DNA of 32,685 nucleotides from Perkinsus chesapeaki. Lineage: Eukaryota; Perkinsozoa; Perkinsida; Perkinsidae. The translations under genes were made by a program, and so were the position numbers. Shown here one piece after another: positions 1 to 9,577 of this stretch; the first letter of the stretch is position 1; each line of letters starts with the position of its first letter. The stretch lies in NCBI GenBank assembly GCA_013115145.1, contig JAAPAO010000401.1:1-32685 (forward strand). Direction: 5' to 3'. The notes under the pieces are model-generated. The model worked only from the letters and a program-made list of their open reading frames with translations, ran no database searches and was not told the origin of the DNA.

Positions 1-137
1 AGAAGCCTCAGCCGATGGGTTAGCGGAAGACGAGATGTGAGTCATTTTCGTAGAGAGAACGAAAACAGATACTAAGTGCCGTACTCAAAACAAACTCTAA
101 AGAGCTATGATACGAACTGCATTGAAGAATATGTTAA
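1..137. other. 3' flank of the transporter gene
   Basis: This is the sequence downstream of the transporter stop codon. I see no further exon or recognisable element in it. Confidence 0.5.
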
Positions 138-1952
138 TCACTTTGTCATACCAGTAATAGCCACGGCTGTGCCGATGAAGGCGAAGACTATGCCGATGAG
201 CATGACGCCCCACGCTTTCAAACATTCCAGTGTCATATGGTTACCTGAATAGGGCTGTGACCTCACAAGCTATGCTTCAAATGACTTATCATACCTGTAA
301 CCAAACATATGTAGAAATAAGAAGGAAGGATGTAGCACGTCAGCGCGCCGCTGGTGCTCCCGACCAGCTCGAAAACTTGTGCCATTGATGGAGCCAAAAT
401 AGCACATCCAAGAGACAATAAAACCTGAGTGAAAATTAAGGATCTTCCACCATCTGTCTTCTCACTGTGATTGCTGTGAGAAGAGTGACAACTGTTCGAC
501 TGGCACGGCCGCTATCATCTGGGTCAAACCGAGATGGGTATAAAACCTAACTGAACCACGTTAATCGGCACTGCTCTGTGATGGTCCCACCAATAACGCT
601 GATTCCAATCCGAATCTAGCCGGGAAAATGCACAGAGGATACGCTGCTATAATGGCAATAGACATACCTAGAGAACACGGACCAGAAAGTGTTAAATAAC
701 AGACAGGCAGCGGTACTTACCTATGAAGGCGAGGGTTATATCGAAGCTCCCTTTGAATAACGCGTTGTAATTATAAAGTATGTTGTCTCTTGTCTCGACC
801 CCCCATGTATATACCCCAGCAAAGCCGACACCAAAGTAGACCAATAGACAGATAAGGACAGCCCAGAAGGCCACTGACCGCATCCTGGTGGCCTGAGGTT
901 ATCGTTGCATGGCTTCCCAGAAGTGTCTCTGGCCTACACGACATCTTCTTTTAGTTTCTGACTCTTTCAGTTCTGCGTATATAGCCGGGACGTTAGGCTG
1001 GCAGGCAAAAGCAAACGTAACGAGAGACATCGTCCGGACAACCTGAAGGTAAATTAAGCGGGCAGTGTGGAGGGATGAATGGCGTACACCGGGCCACCCG
1101 TAAGCCGGAAGCATGGGAAGGCTGTTTTCTTGCGAGTGATGTCCTCCGACAATCGCCTCGAATATGATCACAAAAACCAGGAGGAAAACCGACATAACGC
1201 CTGACGGTCGACTCCACACGGAGACCCAATAAGGTGGAAACGACAGGCCCTACCGATGAGGCTGGGGATCCTGAGCTCGTTAACCTTCTCTGCCAGGCAA
1301 AGTGGATAAAGTATAACAATCACCAACGCGCACAGCATTATATTTGTTCCTGAAGAGCCGTGACTTCCCTCCACTGCGGTGGGCAAGGACAGCAAAGCGC
1401 ACCCGATGGTATATCCTGCAGAAGGAAGAAATTAACCGACAGTACCAGAGCGACATACCGATTTGGCCGAGTGTGATAAGATAACCAACAGCCGTGCCGA
1501 AACAAAACGTTATAACGCTGATGATGGCGAGGAGCGCCAGTCTGAGGAGATCATCAGATACCAAGTAAGCGTCACTCCAGGGCACCTTCGGCCACGAGAT
1601 GGATTAGGGCTGCAGCTGAAGGCCAGCTTTTCGAACGTTTGACATCTGGACACATCCATACAAACCTAACAGAGCTTGACAATTATTAACTTGTGTTTAC
1701 TTCTCATTTACCTGGATATATCCAATACTTGTATACGACAGGAAAGCACAGACAAGCAAACATAAGGAACCGACAATGTATCCCGAATTGCGGAATGCGT
1801 ATGGGAGAGACAGCGCCCCAGCGCCGAGTGTTGCCGTTGTGAGGTTGAAGATCGATGATCTAGGTGACAGGCACTCTCCACTACTCCATCTCCAGAGTAG
1901 TTCACCTTATTCCTCCAGCTTCCATGAACTTTTTCGGTCTGTGTGACGCCAT
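138..1952 (-). CDS. AAAP-family amino acid transporter, 12 exons
   Basis: Predicted integral membrane amino acid/proton transporter of the AAAP (SLC36/38-like) family, 431 residues. Exons (minus strand): 1906-1952, 1712-1859, 1586-1665, 1459-1541, 1254-1415, 1088-1200, 938-1042, 721-892, 572-667, 466-518, 295-424, 138-244; all phases agree and introns are 41-53 nt. Family hallmarks seen: N-terminal LGAGALSLPYAF (about residues 27-38), FGTAVGYLITLGQI, YPLCLAEKVNELRIPSL, FAFACQPNVPAIY (about 221-233) followed by ELK, AAYPLCIFPARF, and a last helix before the stop in TGMTK. Roughly eleven hydrophobic segments are visible and the length is normal for the family. The 45-nt introns at 1043-1087 and 893-937 are inferred: the first keeps frame if retained, the second contains an in-frame stop. 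The substrate cannot be told from sequence. The next gene on the same strand is the cation channel. Confidence 0.9.
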
Positions 1953-3349
1953 GGCTGCAGAACCAGCGACCGCCTTAGGTTGCGCAGTTATACTCTATGT
2001 CGTTATATGGATCAAAGAATGTATACATCTGTGCTGACCTGTTTGTCCTCCTCGACAACCAGTTGCAACTCTGGAAGATGCCCTTTTTCCAAATGCTCTT
2101 CGATACGCTCCACAAAGCCTCTGTTACCGCCTGTCACCTACACCGGTGACAACGTACGAATTATAGCGTTGCACCTTCTGTTCCCTCTACTGGGCTCCAC
2201 CACATCCATTCTTCTGGCTTGTTGATCACCCTGTCGACCTAATTCATGACATAGCTTCGTATTGAGTCAAATGGCAGTCGAGATAGAGTCCTCTACATAC
2301 TGCGACAGACAATGACAGCTGCGGGGTTCGAACCCGCGCCCTTTCGGAATGTCGCCTATAGCCACCGCCTTAGACCACTCGGCCAAACTGTCCACTGTCT
2401 TTTAAAGCCCAAAAGGGGAGTATACGATATCACATCCTCACATTTCTGTTCTCTAGGGAATATCCGCGGAACCTGTCGGAAATTCCTCTTTCAACTGGGG
2501 ACCCGAGCAACTCGGAGTCGGAAAATTGGCGTCTGATGAGGCATCACGTCTCACTCTGGGATTTCACTGCTCACCTCAAGATGCTATTGGGATAGAACAG
2601 CGGGCCCATATCGGGCACATACCCCCAAACACGCACGAGATGATGTGTTCTCATAGTGGATGCAATCGAGGCTATTCTACGAAGTTCAGCTGTCGGACCG
2701 AGCTCAGTTGGACCAGACGCCTCCTCTGAGCGAAGAACAGCATTGCTCATGATTACATATTCGGTATCCGACGCACCTGCCCCCAGAGACCCTTGGTTAC
2801 TGACTACCGATGGGTCAGTTGGGTCCGTCAAGCAACCTGTAAACGAACCGTTCATGTTGTTCGAAAAAAATGTGCCTCACGTCCTCGAGCATGCCCTCCT
2901 CTAAGCGTCCTTGGAGTCAACAACGAGCGCACAAGATCACTTGTTCCATGATCTTGTTGCGACATTAAGGGCTTCGATGACAGACTACACCCGCAATAGC
3001 TCCCAAATATCGGTTAGTGCAAACTGTAAACTCAAAGCCATCAACTACGCACATGAGACTCATGTGTCATGCTCTCGGTGATGGTGGTGATGATGGCCAC
3101 GTCGATAAAAGTGGCCGACAGTAGCAATGCTTTTCCGTTGTATATGGTTATTTGGTCTGCTGCCGAGCATCTCCAGAGGAATGCTGTCGATCTTATTGAG
3201 CTCGGCTTTCGTGAACTCGGCGCGACCTGCGAAAGGCGACAGTGACCAGACGGAACCTCAATTTCCGACCTTTCTTATGAGCTACTCGACGCATAGTTAT
3301 ATACAGCCTGTCCACGCTATCCCCAGCTGTTCTGAGCAAGTGAACCTAT
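1953..3349. other. Intergenic stretch with one tRNA and an unrecognised ORF
   Basis: Between the transporter start and the channel stop the only feature I can name is the tRNA-like gene at 2314-2392. Open frames occur on both strands around 2530-2900. The longest on the minus strand (2571-2855, 94 codons, rich in Ser, Thr, Ala and Gly) has an ATG but matches no family I know, and no convincing splice partners were found. It could be an exon of an unrecognised gene or a chance opening. Confidence 0.4.
2314..2392 (-). tRNA. tRNA-Leu-like gene, anticodon probably UAG
   Basis: Read on the minus strand, a 79-nt class II tRNA fold is visible: a 7-bp acceptor stem with one G-U pair, a D arm with GCC/GGC, an 11-nt variable arm (TCCGAAAGGGC) and a 5-bp T stem GCGGG/CCCGC around TTCGAAC. 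The Pol III boxes are good: A box TGGCCGAGTGG and B box GGTTCGAACCC. The long variable arm and the D-loop GAGTGGTCTAAGG fit leucine tRNAs. Aligning the anticodon arm puts TAG at positions 34-36, but position 33 reads A instead of the near-universal U and the anticodon stem has one mismatch and a G-U pair. It may be a decaying or atypical copy. Confidence 0.65.
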
Positions 3350-6300
3350 TCAACGATGAAACTCCACGATAGTCTTGTAGGGGCAAACGACTTGTCTCTC
3401 GGCACTGGCTAGATGAGAACGTTCAAATCTGGGCACTGCCGCTTGGACTGTTGCCGAAACAGATATCAAATCCCTCCCACGAGCATCACCCTTGAGCAGC
3501 TGGCACCTGCCTATTGAACTGAAAACTCGGGCCCATCGAACAGAGGACCTCTTCAAGAATTCATCGACATCGATACCATCACTCTTCCCTTGCGCCTCGT
3601 CCATCATAGTAAAGAGGTCAACCATATCCTAATTTTCGCACCTCCATCGGATGATCACAGACAATTACCTGGCCTTGAATGTCTATGTGTCGAAGGAGCC
3701 TCCGCACGTGTTTGTCTTTCAAAGAGCTCTTCACCTCACGTCTATCCAGTGCCTGCCGAGTATAGTACTTGCGCTCAACCAAAGGTCATCACTACCCCAG
3801 ACCCGTCTGTGTCTGTTGCTAGGAAGACAGCCTTGAGTGCTTTAACCTATATTACAAACGACCTGCGACGCACAAGCCATACTAGACTCAGCGTGCATTT
3901 TTTTCAAATTGACCTTAGACAGCTGTGCAAATTCCTCAGGGAACTAGTGTTCTTTTGTTTGATTTGCCACTGAAATCCCCCTATGCGACAACGAGAAGAC
4001 CTTGGTGATAAAGCGTCTTGCTGAGGGAAAGTCCAGTATAGAGATTGCAAACGAACTGGGGAGAGACAATCACACATTCGAGAAATATCTCGTGAGATCC
4101 ATCTAAGTGGTATGCCACAGGAGAAGGTCCCTGCCAGAACCCGTTAATGGCACGAGGAGCGAAGAATGAAGAGAAAAATGGGTAGGTACCCTTTCCGAGA
4201 GGGCCTCTCGCGAGCAGCAGAGAGTTATCTGCAGGGGTACTCCAGGGAATCGGGAGCACCAGAGAGCCAGCTGCTAATGGTCATTGGCACTCCCAATTTG
4301 GAAAGGGCAAGGGAGCAAAGCGGGGACTTCCCCGACGGAACCAGTGATTGTGCAAGTACGCGTGTCGGAAGTATCATTGTGTCTCCCTAGCGCTAGTAGT
4401 GCTCACTGATGTCATATCAGTGATGTGTGTACCTTGATAGTCAAGGCTCTATGAATCTGCCAGACTGGTAGTACCAGTGTTGAATTTCGGTGACACGGTG
4501 TCACCAAAATTCAACACTGTGCCAGTGACCGTGGTTTTCCACCAGGTGTCAGTGACACCACGGACACCAGAACCACGATCGTAATACGACCGTCGTATCG
4601 AATCGACACTAGCGATTCCCTGTGGCACAGGGCCTGTGCCGATTGGTGAACGCTGATTCTCCCGAACATCTTGCGTATCTGCCGAATTTGTGGAGGTTTG
4701 TCATAATGCTTTGAGTGATGGCTCCGCCGAGCTAGGTAATATAATATATATCAACTTCGAGACGGAGGGGACCGAAGGCTGGAAAACGCAGGGTGCAGCG
4801 GCCAGGGGTGGGGGCACTACCGTAGGGTTTGAGGACGACGTAGCGCAAGACTTGGCAGTCTGAGAAGGGGATGTAGCCCAGGAGTCAGACGAGGGTGCTT
4901 TCTTGTGCTTATAAGGGCAGTCTGTTCGGCGACAGATACCATTGGCGACATAGTACATGCAGATGTTGTTGGCAAGACGGAAGTCGCGGAGCGTAGGACT
5001 CGTAGATGGACCACGGGCGCGTGTACGGGTAGAACCGGCAGTGTCGGCAGATTTTGCCAGAGTAGAGTACTCTCACAAGTTGTCACTAGCGATGTCATCA
5101 CTGATAGTCTATCAGTGATAATCATGAAGTCTTCATGTGACATTCCATCTCCAGAAATTTTCTAGCAGAAAATACGTGCTCTTCAGATTAGGTAATATTT
5201 CGGCGACAACGCACTCTTTAAAAGCTCCTGAGAGCAACCATACAAGAATCGGTAGGATGTTCGAGGGCGTTGGCACATCTCTTCTGGATACCCTGTAAAA
5301 GAAAGTTAGTAAGGAGTAAAGCCCCGAGGCAAAAGTTCGTCGGACAGGCCCAGTACGGCTACGGGCCATTGCAGCTGAATCGTCCCCAAACATGTTCTAC
5401 GGTACTCTTCCGGCACGGTTATAATATATGCACGAAGGATTTCGCAGGCCTAATGCACCTATGCAGTTTACAGCAAGCTCAACTGGCAACTTGCCAGTTT
5501 TGTTTGCGGCGTACAAGCGTTGTGTTTGCGCATTGCCAGTGACGATGATTCTTACTATCCTAGCGTTCTGCTCCGCCCTAACCTTCAGCGTATGGGCATC
5601 ATTTTCTTTGGCGCATACCTGACAGGAAAGGATTCCTTTCAAATGAAGTTTCTTAGAGCAGTCCCACCAGTGAGCCAACAAACGAGCGGTATTGGGTCTT
5701 GACTGACCTGTGCGCTTTCACACATCGCTCCCAGGAGCTGCTGCATGATAGTGTACGATGTGAGCATGATAAAAGCTATGAACATGAGACCAAACCCGAT
5801 AGCTTTCACTGGAGAGCTCTGCATGACCAACGGTCGGGCAATGTTACTGGACCAGTCATCAAGAGTGACAACCTGACATCAGGAAGGTAAATCCTACGGG
5901 CAACAGGCTCACCTGAAAAAGTGTGAACATTGACTTCCCCACTGATCCCCAATAGGTCTGGCCATTCCAGCCCCATTCGTTGTAGTAGTCGATACCCTCC
6001 AGAGGGACCAGAGCCGCAAAAATGACGCCAAAGACATAGAGCAGAAGGGCGAGCAAGGCGGCTACCCAGACGGTAGCTCGAGCTGACTCCATCATACCGT
6101 TCACCAGAATCCACAACTCTCGAAAGACCGGTATAGTCGCGACCACCTCCATCAACCTCAAGATACGCAGTGCCCGTAGGACAGCCAGTGTCTTCAGGGA
6201 TGCCGCCGAGGCCAGGATGTCTATCCATTGCAAACCCACCAGGATGATGTCGAATTTTGACCAATGGTCTTGAATGTATCTCCGCCAACCGTCCGCGTAT

Positions 6301-6705
6301 ATTCTGATAGCGATTTCAATGGAAAAGCAACAGGCGAATGCTGTCTCCAGCATAACCCAGTGAGACGCGTCCGGATCATCACTATCAGCGCTGATACCAA
6401 TCGTTATTGCATAGGCGGCGATGAGAAGGCCAACCGTTCCTTTGAATTTCATGCTGTGGACGACGTGTTTGCGTACGAACCCTCGGCCTTTAGAAAGCAC
6501 AGATTTGCCGCCACCGAAAAATGCATCAATGGAGCCATCTGTGGTGTCAGCAGTCTGAGGTAAGCTTGAAGCGTGTCACTCACTGAAGGAAAGATACCTT
6601 CCGCGAGTCGTTTGAGCTTCTAGTGTTATTTGGTCGTTGAGAGGATTCTTGCGTAGACGGTCTTTTGGGCGAGCCGGCTGTCGAAGGAGGTGTTCCACGC
6701 GTCAT
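3350..6705 (-). CDS. Single-domain voltage-gated cation channel with C-terminal EF-hands
   Basis: Six-transmembrane voltage-gated ion channel of the Na/Ca superfamily, about 463 residues. Exons: 6598-6705, 5913-6554, 5708-5872, 5556-5618, 3796-3846, 3752's exon 3669-3752, and 3350-3628; every junction is phase 0. S1-S6 lie in exons 2-3: S2 near WVMLETAFACCFSIEIAIRI, S3 SKFDIILVGLQWIDIL, S4 with spaced arginines (VLRALRILRLMEVV), S5 after ATVWVAALLALLLYVFG, pore motif TLDDW (residues 253-257) and S6 to MCESAQ. A canonical EF-hand loop DTDGSGALDRRE (338-349) is rebuilt across a 43-nt intron, and a second, two residues too long, follows at 381-394. The start at 6705 has an in-frame stop upstream. 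Intron 4 (3847-5555, 1.7 kb) is far longer than the others and full of mobile-element debris. A possible 30-nt intron lies inside the last exon. Voltage and Ca2+ gating are inferred from the family. Confidence 0.88.
3981..4106 (+). pseudogene. Tc1-type transposase N-terminal helix-turn-helix remnant
   Basis: An open stretch of about 40 codons reads CDNEKTLVIKRLAEGKSS followed by IEIANELGRDNHTFEKYL. This is the spacing and residue pattern of the N-terminal HTH of Tc1/IS630 transposases (KRLAEG...IA.ELGR...). It runs into a stop at 4104-4106 and no DDE catalytic part follows in any frame. It lies inside the long intron of the channel gene, in opposite orientation to that gene, so it is most likely a relic of a transposon that inserted there. 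Confidence 0.55.
4475..4519. repeat. 45-bp near-perfect palindrome
   Basis: Two 22-bp arms (4475-4496 and 4498-4519) are reverse complements with one mismatch, separated by a single base. The sequence could form a long hairpin or cruciform. It is the strongest member of the palindrome cluster inside the channel intron. Confidence 0.9.
4701..5072 (-). CDS. Open frame with a CCCH zinc finger, possibly element-encoded
   Basis: A 123-codon open frame without an upstream ATG contains C-x8-C-x4-C-x3-H (CMYYVANGICRRTDCPYKH), close to CCCH RNA-binding fingers, which normally have x5 between the second and third Cys. It is preceded by an Arg/Ser/Thr-rich stretch and followed by a Ser/Pro/Ala-rich tail. 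It lies on the same strand as the channel gene but in the middle of its long intron and between palindrome clusters, so it is more likely a fragment of a mobile element (gag-like nucleic-acid-binding protein) than an alternative channel exon. Single CCCH fingers also occur in cellular RNA-binding proteins. A first ATG occurs only inside the finger. Confidence 0.4.
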   Translation of the reverse strand, partial: EYSTLAKSADTAGSTRTRARGPSTSPTLRDFRLANNICMYYVANGICRRTDCPYKHKKAPSSDSWATSPSQTAKSCATSSSNPTVVPPPLAAAPCVFQPSVPSVSKLIYIILPSSAEPSLKAL

Positions 6706-7018
6706 CGACAGCAGCACAACGACTGTGCTCTAGAAATAAATTCGTAAATACAGCGATATGCGCTCAAATATATATTTATAGATCCAAAGCCGTGGTTGGA
6801 ACCAGGTCACTGGAAGCTATCCTGATGAAGCAGGGAGCAAAGCGGAGTCTGCATGAATCAGGTCGAATGGCAAAGTGTGGAGGATATGCTTGCTAAGGAT
6901 TCGTCCTTATAACTCGATTATCAAATCCCAGCCGCAGAACTGACAAGTTATGGAGCCAGATACAGACAAAATCAGTGAAGCTGACCAACAACCAAACGAA
7001 AACCGCGCTTTCGAAAAC

Positions 7019-7047
7019 GCGGAGCGATGTACTTTGCATCGCTCCGC
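7019..7047. repeat. Hairpin in the divergent promoter region
   Basis: Arms of 11 bp (GCGGAGCGATG and its exact complement) surround a 7-nt loop. It lies about 90 bp upstream of the ankyrin gene start, in the 430-bp space between the divergently transcribed channel and ankyrin genes. Whether it has a regulatory role is unknown. Confidence 0.7.
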
Positions 7048-7135
7048 CCAATTTTCGCAACATTTCCGTATCGATGTCCTCTTTACCTTGTGCGTCACTC
7101 ATACGACCTAACCTATATTAGTTGTATTATTAACC

Positions 7136-7947
7136 ATGTTCCGGTGTGGTGGAAGCAGCCCAGCGTCTGTCTTATACTTTATCGAGCCCGATGCCGAGGG
7201 CTATTGCCCACACAGCGAGCTCTGCGACTGTCATTGCCATTGCCCGTGTAAATGCCATGAAGTTCCAAAGAGGTGAGCTTGGATTCCAAACGAGGTCGGA
7301 AAGATGCAACTGCATAGGTGTGGGAGAGGAATAGAAGTGGGCGATAAGCCGCTGATCGAATGTATTCGAGAGGGCTACTCAGTGTGGTGGCTGAAGATGG
7401 CCGTCTCCTTGGGAAAGTGGCGAGAGCTTAACCTTCAAGAATCTTATACGCTAGATACGCCGCTGCACGTGGCCTGTAGGGTTTGAATGGCTTGAAGAAG
7501 GGGCATTATGGTGGATCAGGTCAACCTCAGTACTATGACTTCTCCTTGGTAGAGCATTTCCTTCGACATGGCGCAGATCCTAATATCACCAATGTGAAGG
7601 GGGAGATAGCCCTCCACATTGCTGCGGGGTAGTTGAAGCCGTCCGCAGCTTGAAAAGATATTTTTAGGTCGAACAATTTGCCTTGTGCAAGGTTGCTGTA
7701 TAGCCACGGTAGTCGAATAGATCTTCTAGACTCTAAGGATCGCTTGCCGGAGGACAGGACCAGGGATAAACGGGTGAGGGGGTTAACTCCCAACGCTTCT
7801 GTATCTCAGCTGCTTGTGAGCATTAGTCAAATGGCCCCACTACAGACGCTCCTCATCGCAATGTATCGCTGCATCATCTCCTTACCAGTGTATCACGCAT
7901 CTGAAGCACCACATACGTGTCGAAGAAAATCTTTTAAAATCGCATAG
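7136..7947 (+). CDS. Ankyrin-repeat protein with Cys/His-rich N-terminus
   Basis: Predicted 225-residue protein, exons 7136-7272, 7318-7480, 7531-7628 and 7668-7947, introns 39-50 nt with matching phases. The ATG at 7136 opens a short exon containing an unusual CDCHCHCPCKCH run. Exons 2-4 encode about three ankyrin repeats: GDKPLIECIREG, TPLHVACRYYDFSLVEHFL then RHGADPN, and EIALHIAAGSNNLPCARLL then SHGSRIDLLDSKDRLPED. The helix and loop spacing is typical, and joining the exons restores each repeat precisely, which supports the model. The C-terminal 60 residues are unmatched; a further 36-nt in-frame intron at about 7771-7806 is possible. Ankyrin repeats mediate protein binding; the partner is unknown. 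It is transcribed away from the channel gene and in the same direction as the NFU1 pair. Confidence 0.78.
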
Positions 7948-8131
7948 ATTCATATAAGTCGATAATAGTGCAGCAGATTTCCCTGCTTACATCTCAGATA
8001 CACAGGCTGTTAACATGTTAGATGTCCTCCTCTTGATGTCCAACTGATATCCTTATGGCTCCAGCCTATTGCGTTCTAATGGAGCAGGCGTATCTTCAAC
8101 CTCGGACTATTTTTCTTTCACCCTTCATACC

Positions 8132-9423
8132 ATGCTTTCCTCAACAACTGGTTTCACTAGTCGAGTCATGCCTCGCGCTCTGGCTGCCGGCTCTCGAGCG
8201 CTACAGGCACGGTGCATAGCGGTCTCAGCAGAGGCCACTCCGAACCCATCGGCGATGATGTTCACTTTGGAGGGCAGGAAGCCTGTTCTTGGACAGGGTG
8301 CAAAAAGCATGTCCTTCGAGAAGAACCATTGCGCCGACTCACCACTGGCCGCAAGCTTGTTCAGGGTAATACGGATGGCGAATTGGCACTCTCCGCGACT
8401 GTATGTGAAAAGGTGCATGGGGTTGACAAAGTGTTGCTAGCGGCGCGCCACGCGACAGTGACCAAATCACCGGAGACTGACTGGACGATGGTCCAGCCTA
8501 ATGTGGAGCTCGTTATATCACAGTTCTTCGACATTCCTAATGTTAAAGCCGTGAGTGCCCAGATGGCTAGAGGGCCCTATAGAGTATCTTTTTAGGTTGC
8601 ACCAGAGGCAATAGAGTACACTCCAGAGGGACAAGAGCAGCATATGGACGATGTTGTGGCTAGCATCCATGAGATACTGGAGCAGAGGATAAAGCCGTTT
8701 GTAATCATGGGAACAGTTGTGCTTACCTTTTGTGCTCTAATTTTACCTCCGAAAAGTTCACCACCATTGTCCATATTTCGGTAAATCTGTCGGCATTACT
8801 CTGCTTCCCTAGAAAATACGCTGTTCAGTGGAACCGCCCGCGAATCTGCGAAATCGAGATCTCACTTCGATTGTGGACATTTGTGGGTGAGGGAATGTGT
8901 GATACGTAATGTAGGCCTCCATCGCTTGCGTGCATTATGAAACGATCTAGTGCGATAGGTGACTTCCCCATACTATGCCATTCCCTGTGTCGTATTTTGG
9001 CACGACGTTTCTGCGGATTTTCGCCTGGAAGTCCCATCTATCCATGATTTTGGAAATCAGGGTCGTTCGGGTTTTCGGGTTTTTCATCTGCCAGAAACCC
9101 GACATGTCATTGATCTTTCTATATCCGCTTCACTCCACTGGTCCCTCCATCTCACACATTCTTCGGGCAGGTCGAACAGGATGGCGGCGACGTTGAATTC
9201 GTATCTTTCGAGCCTGAATCTGGCGAGCTGAAGATACGTCTCGTCGGTTCATGTAGGAGCCAGGGCGAATACTGGCGGTGAAGGCTTTCGCTTAGGCTCC
9301 GGCTGTCCCAAGTCTAGCGTTACGTTGAAGTTCGGAATTCAGCGAATGGTGTGCCATTACATTCCCGAGGTTAAGAATGTCATCAACATAGAGGAGGGTG
9401 AAAGCTCCGAGGTGCAACCGTGA
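8132..9423 (+). CDS. NFU1: NFU1-type Fe-S cluster scaffold protein, copy A
   Basis: Mitochondrial-type NFU1, 228 residues, exons 8132-8365, 8413-8550, 8596-8700, 9171-9252, 9296-9423. The N-terminus is rich in Arg, Ser and Ala, as in a transit peptide. The NFU N-terminal domain starts at [11 protein letters not shown] and includes SPLAASLFR and GVDKVLL; the C-terminal NifU-like domain has [18 protein letters not shown] and CSGC (Cys187, Cys190), whose first Cys codon is split by the 43-nt intron 4. The family binds a 4Fe-4S cluster on this CxxC and passes it to enzymes such as lipoyl synthase. Intron 3 (470 nt) is unusually long for this window and I see nothing recognisable in it. A diverged tandem paralogue follows 150 bp downstream. 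Confidence 0.92.
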
Positions 9424-9577
9424 ATCGCTTGGTGCTCCTCCTACTAGTTGCTGCTGTTAAATAATACGCTTCAATATCCTACTGTACACTGGTGTTCTGG
9501 AGGGGCAAGGAAGCCACTGAGTTGTCGTCAGCTGATAAGTGTCGGAATCGTCGGTGGTGTTTTGAGCTCGAGGAGCG

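Larger units (their letters stand above)
4390..5135. repeat. Palindrome-bounded segment inside channel intron
   Basis: Short inverted repeats are packed at both ends of this segment. On the left are CTAGCGCTAG, TCACTGAT...ATCAGTGA (8-bp arms), the 45-bp palindrome, GGTGTCA/TGACACC, ATACGAC/GTCGTAT and GGCACAG/CTGTGCC. On the right (5090-5135) are TCACTGATA/TATCAGTGA and CATGAAG/CTTCATG. The TCACTGAT-type palindrome is shared by both ends, which suggests a unit with palindromic termini. A CCCH zinc-finger frame lies between. I cannot identify target-site duplications or name an element family. Confidence 0.5.

Noticed and set aside
5133-5393. Minus-strand frame between the CCCH segment and channel exon 4
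   Set aside because: Composition and lack of motifs suggest intron sequence; the channel continues in phase from exon 4 directly to the EF-hand exon at 3846.
6893-7102. Minus-strand frame upstream of the channel gene with a hydrophobic stretch
   Set aside because: It overlaps the 7019-7047 hairpin, has no family match and no splice connection in phase to the channel start, so it is probably a chance opening.
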